This document shows, piece after piece, positions 29,466-40,019 of a DNA stretch of 64,000 bases. The notes beneath the pieces were generated by a model. That model searched no databases. It was not told the origin of the DNA and saw only the letters and a list, made by a program, of their open reading frames with translations. The stretch is from positions 62,001 through 126,000 of the forward strand of contig OW568896.1 in the NCBI GenBank assembly GCA_938743325.2, written 5' to 3'. The DNA is from Pycnococcus provasolii (lineage: Eukaryota; Chlorophyta; Pseudoscourfieldiophyceae; Pseudoscourfieldiales; Pycnococcaceae). The translations under genes and the position numbers were made by a program. Each line of letters begins with the position of its first letter. Position 1 is the first letter of the stretch.

Positions 29466-30538
29466 ACCTGTAAAGTAAAAATAGGAGAATGGCGAGCGAA
29501 TAGGGAGGGCGCGTGGAGGTTGAGAATTGCACTTTTTCGTTTTCCCAAAGGGGGAGGGGGGGGGAGGATGACTCACAACACCCCCCAAAATCCCCCCCCG
29601 AGGCGATCTCCTGGATCCTGGATCTCCTTCCCTTCCCTGGAATCTTCAATGGAAAGATCGCGTGTAGATTCTCAATCCCAAGAGAAGAACGAACCCCCAA
29701 TCCAATCCAATTCCCAAGCAATTTATTTATTTGGGAAGGGTTTCGCGTATAGTTTATTATTTTTGCTTCGTCCTGGGCCTTATTATGTAGTGGGTAAGTT
29801 TGCTCATTTGCGTGCGCAGTTTGCTCATTTTTGCCTTTTTGGTAAGTTTTTCTTTTCTTTAGAACTTTTCGTACGTAAATGTTCACTTTTTATCACAATT
29901 GCTCGTCGCACCAACCTGATTTCAAGGGGAATCCAGGCATGGCGTGGGACGAGCGGAAAAAGTGCCACTTTTTCCCGTGCTTTTCATGCAAAGCATCTCT
30001 CCTCCAGGAATCGACTCCCGCGCTAACGTGACCCTGCTGCGCTTTGCGACCGATCAAATGCGATTCGTATCGCTCGAGATCGCGTGTGTGATTTTTGGTG
30101 CGCCCTGGACCTAAAATGTCGACCGTCCTCCAAAATCGAGATCGCACGAAATCGCTCTCCCTTTTGGCACCGCCTTTTGGCGATGCCAAAGCCCAAAAGG
30201 CGCGCGTCCTTATCATCATCATTGCCTTCCTCCAGGTCGGGCTACATGACATCAACTATCAACTATCCATGGTTTATCGCAGCGCCCGGTTCGGTCGCGC
30301 CTGGTCTACCTATATCGTAGTGCCGCCTTCACCAGAGATGGTCAACCTTGCACGGCCTACCTTTTTACACAATTCCCGGCCATCTGCCCGTGTCCTTAGG
30401 CAGCCAAGGTGGTTGCAGAAGGGATTTCAAGAGGACAAAGACAGAAAGAAGAAGAAGAAGCGGATCCCCTCCAGGTGGGCAACCAAAGAAGTAGGCGTGT
30501 GATGGCACCTACCCACCCTCCCTTGTTGGTGCTGAATT
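29466..30538. other. intergenic, no gene seen
   Basis: About 1.1 kb with no recognisable gene. Short frames lack family motifs. Confidence 0.5.
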
Positions 30539-30667
30539 GGCGGGCAGCCGTCAGCTCACGTGTTCGCGCGTGAACTGACAGGCTGGAGAGGTTATCGGGT
30601 TTTTGAGCAGGCTTTGGGTTTGGCTGAGGGACACTCTCCTCCACACCGTCTAGGAGAGCAAGAAAAG
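30539..30667 (+). repeat. 129-bp direct repeat, copy 1
   Basis: Identical by eye to 31000-31128. Near its 5' end the unit holds an imperfect inverted repeat (GTCAGCTCACG against CGTGAACTGAC, one mismatch), which could form a hairpin. The 332 bp between the copies carries no recognisable protein. Two identical ends around a short core resemble a small composite element or a recent duplication. Confidence 0.9.
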
Positions 30668-30999
30668 AATAGAGCGGAGCAGGGTTTGGAGTGGCGAGCG
30701 CGCGAGACGCGCATAAACCGCCGTTTTCGCAGCAGCCGGGAACAGGGTTCTAATGCTGCGTGGTTGGCCTTTCTAGGGTTGCCAGCGGCACGACGAATGG
30801 ACGACACCTACGGGAGGGGACACCGGAACAACACTCTAAGGGAACACGACAGGGGAACACAGAGCACGCACAGCAGGGGGGGATACCCCTTGAGGCACAG
30901 CCGCCTCTTGGCGAGGTGACTCACTGCGGTACGGCTCGAGGGAAGAGGGAGAGGGAATATTGGGTTCATATTTCTTTTAATACACCCACCCACCCGCCC

Positions 31000-31128
31000 G
31001 GCGGGCAGCCGTCAGCTCACGTGTTCGCGCGTGAACTGACAGGCTGGAGAGGTTATCGGGTTTTTGAGCAGGCTTTGGGTTTGGCTGAGGGACACTCTCC
31101 TCCACACCGTCTAGGAGAGCAAGAAAAG
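31000..31128 (+). repeat. 129-bp direct repeat, copy 2
   Basis: Exact copy of 30539-30667 in the same orientation, 461 bp downstream. It ends 128 bp before the start of the Mpv17-like gene and may contribute to its promoter. Confidence 0.9.
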
Positions 31129-31255
31129 TGTATTTTCACATACAGTAAATTTTAGGGGATATGTGAGGTGGAGAAAAGCTCAAAGAGGGGGGGGGGGAGA
31201 AAAAGCGTATCTCGACGGCAATCGCAGAATCGCAAGCACTGTCCCGAGCGTAGCG

Positions 31256-32175
31256 ATGGCGGTCTCGAGTGCCAGGGTTAGTCTTTATTGTGTGCCGTTA
31301 AGCCGTGTTGTCGTGAGTAGTCGTTTAAGTTTAAGTTGTGGGTTGGCTAGGGTTGGCCGTTGTATCCATGGGTGTCGTCGTGTAAGGGTATATCAAACTC
31401 GTGGATTCAGACAACTTGAACGAAACCCTCGTACAGCATCCTGGGTTGGTGATGGTCACAAGAACTTGGGGAGGAGGAGCACGCCACGCAATTTTACCAC
31501 GCAAGCGCTGCTCGTACCGCAAGACGCTGACGTGACGTTGGCGCTCACAGACGGTTTCATCTCAGCAAGTCTATCTCTAACCATCCGTGGTGGATAAACA
31601 ACGTTCATTTTCACTGACAACCTAACACACACTAAATAAAACAGGTCGCTGGATATGCAGTCAGCGATGCCATCGCGCAGGCGACGGAGTCGAGGGCCGC
31701 AGCCGTGTCGGAGGCACAGCTCGAGCGAGGACGCCTCCTGCGGTACTGCTACTTTGGATTTGCGGATGGCGTCGCGTCACACTTTTTCTTCCACTGGCTC
31801 GATACCGCAGCCACGCAGCTGGTTGGTGGTGGTCCTGACGACGGGAACCTATTCGCGTACACCGCCACAAGTCTCGTGCTCGACTTCACGCTCTTCACGC
31901 CGTTCTGGTGCCTTGCGTTCGTCGTGTACATGGCCGCTGCTCGCGGCGAGTCGCAGCCTTTGGTGCGCGCGCGCGAGCGTTGGTTTCCGCTGTACGTGAG
32001 CAATGTCTGCGCGTGGCTCCCGTTCAACGCCGTCATTTACGGGTTCGCACCGATCGACTTGCGCGTGACTGCCTTAACATTTTGCACGGTTGTGTACACG
32101 GCGTATCTGAGCTTCTTCAGCGAGCGCGAGGCCACCATGAAGAACACCATGAAGGCGAAGAGCACGAAGCTTTGA
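31256..32175 (+). CDS. Mpv17/PMP22-family membrane protein, two exons
   Basis: Exons 31256-31564 and 31645-32175 join in phase 0 to give 279 residues. Exon 1 encodes a basic Ser/Arg-rich leader (organelle targeting) and the start of the first helix, ending LTDGFIS. Exon 2 resumes VAGYAVSDAIAQ, restoring the family motif of first helix plus D.IAQ. Then come RLLRYCYFGFADGVASHFFFHWLD, DFTLFTPFWCLAFVVY and the family end PFNAVIYGFAPIDLRV....VVYTAYLSFFSERE, matching the Mpv17/PMP22 signature. These are small four-helix channels of mitochondria, peroxisomes or plastids. The leader points to an organelle. The splice junction is supported because it rebuilds a continuous family segment. Confidence 0.85.
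31565..31644 (+). other. GC-AG intron of the Mpv17-like gene (introner-like)
   Basis: 80 bp, beginning GCAAGT and ending ACAG. It aligns along its length with the intron at 43805-43889: shared GCA.GTCT, ATCTCTAACCA.CCGT, a GG.GGAT core, CTAACACAC and AAACAG. Such similarity between introns of unrelated genes is the mark of introner elements. The frame is closed inside the intron. Confidence 0.8.
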
Positions 32176-32521
32176 ACCAAGAAGAACAAAAAACAATCTG
32201 CAGAAAATTGTATGTACCAACTGTAACAGTGTAAAATCATTGAGAAAGAACAAGTGTTCACAGCATGGAAATTTCAATTGAGATCCATGGAGAGTGAGCT
32301 CAGCCAGTCCATGGGCCATGGCGGACGCAAAGGCCAAAGGGTACGAAGAAGCACTGGCTGGAACGCGTCAACACACACGAGAAAAGTATTAATACGACGT
32401 TTTTGGCTGCCGCAGAGTACATAATATCTTAAAAATATGTGTTACTTTTATTTTTTTTCAAATAAATAAATAAAACTCCTTTCCATCTTCCCTTTGAACA
32501 CCCATGTCTCCGTGGACATAA

Positions 32522-32746
32522 TCACTCCCTCTGGCAACGCATCACCGCCTCCCAATTGCGAACCTCGTGCGGCATGTCCGCCAGTGGTGGCATGGCCCGA
32601 AGGATCCTCACCATTGTGTCATGGCGCGAGGTGATTCCTTCGGGGTATGGCGGTGGCGGCGGCGGCGGTGGCGGTGGTGGCGGTTCAACTGGTGATGGTT
32701 TCAAAAAACCTGGCGGTGTGTTTAAGCGCGCCATGTCACAAATCAA
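32522..32746 (-). CDS. possible small Pro-rich protein or last exon (weak)
   Basis: A frame of 74 residues without an ATG near the start. It has about twelve prolines followed by a helical, charged end (TMVRILRAMPPLADMPHEVRNWEAVM) that looks protein-like. On the minus strand the sequence just upstream has an acceptor-like CATTTCAG, and a GTGAGT donor-like site lies ~38 bases further, but I could not build an in-phase join. Function unknown. It may be the last exon of a small gene or chance. Confidence 0.25.
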   Translation of the reverse strand: MICDMARLNTPPGFLKPSPVEPPPPPPPPPPPPYPEGITSRHDTMVRILRAMPPLADMPHEVRNWEAVMRCQRE

Positions 32747-33094
32747 CTGAAATGCCTGTGTGGGATACGAAGCTATGCACTCACGAGACTGCCTTCGTTT
32801 CGTCTCCCTCCAGGCCTGCTTCCCAAGTCTTTCCTTCCTTCAAGCCATTCAAGGCCTGCTTCCCAACCATCTTGGCAACCATCTTGACCATCATCATGTA
32901 TCGCGCCAAAACAAACAAACACGCATCGCTCCCTTGAGAGAACAGCTCAACACCTGAACAGTGAACACACACTCTGAATTCTGAAAGTGGTCAAGTGGTC
33001 AAGTGGTCAAGAAGGTGGTCAACAACATGAAGTTCTTGACTGCTCTTGACCTTCGCTCGCTCACCGTCTCGCAATACTGTACCGGCCACTTAAG

Positions 33095-33207
33095 AGTCTT
33101 GACCACCTTCCTGAGCGGGTGAGTTCAACCTTAAAAGTCTTGACCACCTTCCTGACCGGGTGAGCTCACCCATAAAAGTCTTGACCACCTTCCTGAGCGG
33201 CGAGTGT
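33095..33207 (+). repeat. 41-bp tandem repeat, about 2.7 copies
   Basis: Units start at 33095, 33136 and 33177 with AGTCTTGACCACCTTCCTGA. The reverse complement of the core (GAAGGTGGTCAA) occurs at 33011-33022, so the arrays could pair. Confidence 0.8.
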
Positions 33208-33425
33208 GAATGACGAGGCTCAGCCTTGAAGGTACTTCTAAGACGTTACCAACAACCCCTTGTTGGAGATAAATACTGTACGAACAGGTTTTTGGCAATC
33301 CGCATTTTTAGTTTTTTCGCAATCATCCTCATAACTCATTTTCATCATCTGTGTTTTACCTTTGTTGTTTCTCAAGAGGTGTGAATCTTGCTTGCTCTGG
33401 GCCTCTGGCGAATCATCATCGTCAT

Positions 33426-33743
33426 ATGTCGTCGTCACATTCATATGTAAGAAGCAGCAGGAGAGGTAATGGTAATGGTTCTAATGGTTCTTATCTTGGT
33501 GGTCTCTGTCTTCGCCGATCGCTCTTTCTTCTCATGATGATTCCATTGGCGCTTGTCGCACTCATGATGCTCATACACGTTGCCACGTACGCGAAGTTTG
33601 GGGGGTTTCAGGCGCGAAGTTCTCTAAGACCTTCCGAAGTCAACCACGCTTTTGCCAAGTCGGAGGCAGGGACATTGACGGCAAGACGACCGCCGTACGC
33701 TGACACCTCAATATCCTTGGAGAAGGAAGACGCCGACGCCGCT

Positions 33744-33775
<32 letters not shown>

Positions 33776-36700
33776 CGACGACTCAATGAAGCCCACTCAC
33801 GTACCAAAGCAAAACAAGCAAGCTCGGCGGGCTCTGCAACCCGCCGAGACGCCTTCAACGCCTTCAACGCCTTCAACGCCTTCAACGCCTTCAACACCTT
33901 CAACACCGCCAACGCCTTCAACACCGCCAACGCCTTCAACACCGCCATCAACAACTACCACGGCCACCACCTCCACCTCCACCTCCACCTCCAAAAACGC
34001 CAAAAACTCCGCCACATCATCATCATCATCATCACATCATCATCATCCTCATCATTCCGCCTTCTGCCTTACGTGCACGGAAAACGGCGGCACGTGCAAC
34101 CCAACGCTCAACAGGTGCTCCTGCCCTCCAACACACGGAGGAAAGCTGTGCGAAACGCTTCTGCTACCCGCTTGCCGCCTTGGCGTTCCTGCGTTTCGAG
34201 CTAGCTCGACCGCAAACTCGACAAACTCGGCGATTGTCAACCTAAGCTACCTTGCTAGCTGGCGCTTCTGGTGGGACGAGTACCCCGCCGTGCACGCTCA
34301 CACGCCAATGTCCGATATCGAACGCAAGCACAAAAATATACCACTCCGCTTCCTTGCGCCTTTGCCATGCGCATGTGTTTGGCAGGCAATCGCACTGTTC
34401 AGCCGAACGGCAATGCGTGACATGCCGAAGCTGCCTGATCGGCTGCCTTACGAGCAGATTGGCGTTCAACGCATCGCGTGCATCAAGACACCTCGCGATG
34501 TCACCGCTGGCGACACGCTCAGCGGCTCGTACCACAGGCGGAACCCAAACCCGCCGCTTGCGTACGTGACGGCGTTCGCATGGTTTCAAGGTCAGCCGCT
34601 GAGCCAGGGTGTGCTGCTGCATCCATTGGATCTCACCGAGGAACGCATGGAGAGGGAAATCAGAGAGAAGACGCATCCCGGACATCCCATCGCATACATC
34701 ACCAATAATGGCGGCATGTTCGCCGAGCGCGCCGAAAGAGCAAGCGGTGACGACGACGTCCTCTGGAGCATCGCGCCACTCGAGGTGACGGACGAAATGA
34801 TCGCGGCGCTACCCGAGGTGAAGCAAGAGTCCGTGCGCACGGATGCGTCGTCGGACCTCGTGCGAAAAGACTACATGCTATACGAGCAGTATCGACGTGG
34901 CATTCTAGAAAGACACCTCTGCCGCGACAGCTGCAACGGCGCAGGATGGTGCGTAGACGCACAGGATCTACCCGCAACTCTGGTGCCGGGAGAGGGAGAG
35001 AGCGGCGAGTCGCCATCGTGCCGGTGCCTGTCCGCGATGAGCGCACGGACGCATCATGGGCTTCTTGATGATGATCGTCAAGGGCATGGCCTTGCGCCGT
35101 TGACATATATGCGCTCGTGCGCACACCCACGCGACGACCCGCATGCCAATCCGAGGACCCACGCAATGACCCGCATGCCTTCAAGGCCAAAGAATTTCGC
35201 CTCTCGTCGTCGCATCCCCGTTGTGAGCGATGTCGACGCGTATGATCACTGGGGTCCTGATCTGTGGTACGACAGCACAAGACCGTCGAATGTTGACCGC
35301 ATGACCGCATGGTCCGTGCCCATGCTGCCCCGCTGTCCTGCTTCGTGCTCGGGTGTGGGCGCGTGCAGCTACGGCTTCTGCGCTTGCCCATCTGGGAGAT
35401 GGGGACTCGCCTGCGAGTTTCCTAAAGAACTTGACAAACGCGACGTTTCCGTCTCGTCCTCCTCCTCCTTCACCTCGTCGTCGCGAATCATGCGGAGCAT
35501 GCTACGCATCCACGTAATCGAGGCTCCTGCTCTCCTTCGACGTGCATGCCATCCTCACCAGCTTCCAGAGCGGTTCGCGGGTGCCGTGCTGACGAGTGAC
35601 ATCGCAACGGACAATCCGCACGACGCAGACTACCTGCTCGTGTATGGCTGCCCGGAAAGCGACTCTCTCCTGGCTGTGCTCACATTTCTGCTACGGGATC
35701 CCGCGTACCGTGAAATTGCGCAGGACTTGAATGGGTTGGAGAGAGCGGGTGTGCCATCGACATTTCGACCCATTTTGCTGTGCTCGCAATTTGAGGGAGG
35801 ATACGGCAATCTACACCTCGCTCTAAAGCATTGGCTGACGACCGTGCCTGCTTGGATCAGCCGCTGGATGGCGCCAACGAATCCACGGCGCATCGTCGCA
35901 AACATCCAGCTGTCTGGGCTGTCCGATCACCTTCTTCCATCCATGCGCGATGAGTGCCGCATCTGCTTCAATCCCGAGCTTGACGTCGCGGTTCCGTCGC
36001 CTCCAGGGGAAGTTGATGGACTTGGCCTCATCGGCGTGAATGGAATCGAATGCCACGCAAACACACCATTCAGCGATCTCTGCATCTTTGAGGGGAATTC
36101 GGTCAAGCGCATGGCCGAGAGATGGGAGCGCAAGGCTGATAACAAGCTCTTCTTCGCGGGTGCCATTCACATGCGGTCGCCAGAGCGTGAGATCATCCTG
36201 TCACGCACTGAGCCGTATGCATTTATGCGCGACATCGACGGAGGGATCCGGATCCTGCAAACGGAAAAGCTTGTCCACGAGCACACGGTATTCCCAGATC
36301 AAGTAGACGAGACTGTCGATGGCATGCTTGAAATGTCAAAGTCAGACTTCTGCATGGTCCCTGAGGGCAAGACTGGCAACTTTGGCCATCGCGACGTCGC
36401 AGCCCTGTTCCTTGGATGCACGCCGCTTTACACCAAGGTGCTTACCTCTCACCAATTCTTCAGCCGTGCGGTTATCCCATGGCATGCCATTAGCGCATCG
36501 ATTCCTCCACACGCTGCACCTGAAGGAAAGCGGCTGCTGGATGCAGCATTTCGACTCTATGGAGACAGTGCCGTGCGCAAGGAGCGTGAGATTAGCACGA
36601 TGAGCCACATATGGAATTCGCTCACGTGGTCGTCTCTGTATCCAGAGATGCCTTGCCTTGAAAGCGTCCGCGATCCCAGCCGGGATGCATTTGCGGCAAC

Positions 36701-39700
36701 TCTTTTGGAACTATCGCGACGTCGTCTGGAAGGAAAACGCAAGCAAACCGTGGAGAGAACGACGTGCATCTATGTTCAAGGAACTGTGGCTGCGACACCT
36801 CCCCGGCTTGACGGCACGGGACTGAGGAGTGATCAAACTCACCCTCGCTTCGCGACTTTGCAATACATTCTCTCGGAAGACGATCTACCCGCCAATGTGC
36901 GCGACACCAGATGTGCTCCATACGGCGAAATGCCCACCGACGAGCGTCCCATGTGCACGGCATGCGGCGCAGATCCCTTCGACACGGACAGTGGCGTTTT
37001 CTACGTCAAGCAATGTGGTATCCCTGCAGAAAAGCTGGATGGCTATCGCCGAGAGAAGGTTGAGTCCGAAACCAATGCCGACTCAGATGACAGTGGTGCG
37101 GCGGTCGACGTGCTTCTCATTGTTTCGGATCACAACAACCACGGCCTATTCGCACAGGTGGAGCGCGTGTTGAATCAGATCTACGTTGCTCAGATGTACA
37201 ATCTCATCCCGGCAATTTGGCTGGGGATGGATGCTTTCGCGCCAATAGGAAGCTGCGAGCATGGACTCAATCACTACCATCCATACAATCTTGGTGTCCA
37301 AGATGCGAACCATCAGCCAAATCTCTGGCCCATGCTATTTGAACGATTGTCTAGCTATGATCCGCTGGACACGCACGTACTGACTCCGAATGGATATCGG
37401 CGAGTTCGCAATGTGCACGTGGCAAGCTACAAAGACATCCTTGAGGTGAAAACGCCGTTCGCGCAACCGCCGCCTTGCAGCGTGTACCACGACGAAAATG
37501 GCGGTGACTTTGAGCGACGCAATGCCATCCGCGCCTCGTGCTCCTGGGTGCTCTTTTCCAGCTTGCGGGTGCGTGATGTTGTGATGCGGCGAGTGGTAAG
37601 CGAGCTGCGTGAATGGAAATCAAGGAACATCAAGCGTGTGCTTGGTGTGCACCTTCGTGGAACGGACAAGGCTGTTCGACCTCGCGTGGAACTTCGTCGC
37701 TTCCGCACTCTTGTGGATGCGTGGCTCGAGAATATGAAATCAACGGGAGAGGACGACTACGGCGTGTTCCTCGCGACGGAGGACCACGACTACTGGCTCG
37801 AGGCGAGCAAGTGGCTCGGTCCTCGCCTGGTGAATCCAAAGCGCACATTGCCGCACACCGCGAATGCTGTACGAGATCTTAGCATGCCTAAAAAGGCGCA
37901 CGACGCGCTTGTAGATGCCCTACTTCTCGCGCATACCGACTTTCTACTTATGAGCACGTCCGGCGTTCCCGAATTTGCAATTTGGTATAACCCGAAATTG
38001 CACTTCGCCTCGATCGACCTGCAGCTGCCCGAAGGGCGTGAGCTGGAGGTTATGGGAATTGAGCATGTCAAGCACTTGCCGCCATGGGCAATCGAAGCGC
38101 TAGGTGGCGAGCCGAAGAGTATCCACGGTGAAGAAATCGATGGGGACGTGAATTCGGATGTCGTACCAGACCATGCAACGAGTCTAACAAATTCAGCAAA
38201 TAAAATAAAAGAATTGTTAAAGGTGACGGACAAGGATGCTGCGATGCCATCGACGATCTCAACACCGAACGAAAATGAAGAAAGTAGCGATGAGCCTGAC
38301 GATAATCCGCCACCACAGCTTCTGCCGAGCTGTGCTCACGGCATGCTGTTGCATGACGATGAGCTGCAAATCCCACTCCCAGACGATGCATCGGTGACGT
38401 GCTCATATCCGCGAGATGCCTCATTGTACTTCAATCTTCGCCGTTGCCCGTACGGATATATCAGCTCTAGCTTCGGGCAGCTGGGCGACGATGAATCGTT
38501 GGAATGCAATATTCGGCTGGACTCGTCGCTCGACTATCTCCCCGATCCACATACCTATCTCACGCACTTCAAAAACGACCACATGCGTCGATGTCAGTCG
38601 TTCTTTTTTGAACTGCTATCCGAGGCGACGAGGCTGCGTCTTGCCACGTATCAACGCACCTCCGTGCGCGTGAGTGACTGGCCGCCAACAGCTCCTGGTA
38701 AGGCGGTGCTCCGCTACCTTCTCATCGCCTATGGCAACTTTGCGCATCATGCGAAATTTGCGGAGGTTCCTCCATTAGAGCCGTGGAAGTGGGCGGCAAA
38801 TCTGACAGACTGCGATTCCGACGCTACCGGCGAGATGCGACCGTCGTCGGATGGAAACGGCGCCGCATCGCGTGGATGGTCGTGTCTACACGAGGTGGCA
38901 CTTCCACACGACTGGCGCCTACGCTCGAGCGCAGACCGTCGCCGCCGCCGTTGGGAGGTGTCTGAGTCGCTCGGAGAAGAAAAGGCGAACGAAGCTCTGT
39001 GCTATGCACACCGAGCCATTGCAACTGTGGCAGCGACTCACAAGCAGGCGGAGGAAGATACGAACCTGTCGCCATATCTGATTGCGGGCATCCTGACTGA
39101 TGTGCTCATCCGACCTAGCGTGCTCATTCGTCGTTTCCTGCGCGAGCGCACTCGGCACGTGAATTACCGCGCTGAAGATGACATGCCTGATGCGCCTGTT
39201 GTTGCCCTTCACGTGCGCCGCGGCGACGCTTGCGATCGTGGCGAGGAGAATCTCGCGACAGATCGCGGGCCTAGGGGTCATCTTCACACGGGCGGCGTGC
39301 GCATGTCACCACGACGTTGCTACGCTTGGTCGGTATACGAAGCTGCACTGCGTGAGCTGCAGGCGCGCTACGGCGTGCGCAGGGTGCTGCTTGCCACGGA
39401 CTCTCCCACGGTTCTTGACGAGGCTACCAAGGTAAGCGACTTCGACTGGACCTTCGTAGAGTTTGATAGAAGCCAGCTCAATTTCCACCCGGAGGGTCGA
39501 AGCACGCCTGAATGGGTGGAGATACGATCTGATGGCCGCATCGGCAGCGAGGAGATTTTATCGGCATTTGCCGAGATCCATCTTCTTGGAACGGCGGACA
39601 TCTTCGTCGGAACGCTCAGCTCGAACTTTGGGCGACTAGCGTACCACCTCATGATGGCACGAGCGCGTTCGAACACATTGCCGCCGTTCATTACGGTGGA

Positions 39701-39851
39701 CGGCTATCCACTTTGCTGCGACTTGACCCAGTACTGTGAGACAGCGGAGGCGGTGGAAGCGAGGCAAACCTCATGGGCGCCTTGTGTGTACGGCATCAGT
39801 GCGAGCTTTCCGTTGAATCGAACGAAGGTTCCAGGGCAAGTGCACGACTAA
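33426..39851 (+). CDS. giant multi-domain glycosyltransferase: EGF-like, exostosin (GT47) and two fucosyltransferase-like domains
   Basis: A protein of 2,141 residues from the ATG at 33426 in one exon. One transmembrane segment (~residues 35-58) makes it a type II Golgi protein. A disordered stem with a Ser-Thr-Pro repeat follows. EGF-like modules sit near 210-245 and 635-665 (CPASCSGVGAC...CACPSGRWGLACEF). An exostosin-like region covers ~690-1090, with SDFCMVPEGKTGNFGHRD..ALFLGCTPLY matching the GT47 SKFCL.P.G...R...A...GC.P motif. A second domain (~1228-1545) contains VLGVHLRGTDK, and a third (~1720-2141) contains VALHVRRGDACD, both motifs of GT-B fucosyltransferases (GT23/O-FucT type). 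The HL/HV-RG/RR pattern binds GDP-fucose. It may build a fucosylated wall or scale glycan. The domain borders are approximate. Confidence 0.8.
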
Positions 39852-40019
39852 CTGGCGAGCTTGATTATTTTCATTACTATACAAATGTTGTACTTATGTA
39901 ACTTCGTGTAACACTTTATTTCCTTTTATACGTACGATTTTACAACTACTGTTTTACGAAAGTCTTGCAACCAAAATTGGAGAAGGTGTCATGTCGCTTG
40001 CCGCTCAGCATACGCAACT

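Larger units (their letters stand above)
32176..33425. other. intergenic with tandem repeats
   Basis: Contains the weak minus-strand frame at 32522-32746, a GTGGTCAA tandem at 32986-33022 and a 41-bp repeat further on. There is no other recognisable gene. A basal promoter for the large glycosyltransferase gene probably lies at its right end. Confidence 0.5.

Noticed and set aside
29893-30255. Minus-strand frame of 120 residues near the direct repeats
   Set aside because: No domain, biased composition and no conserved start; probably chance.
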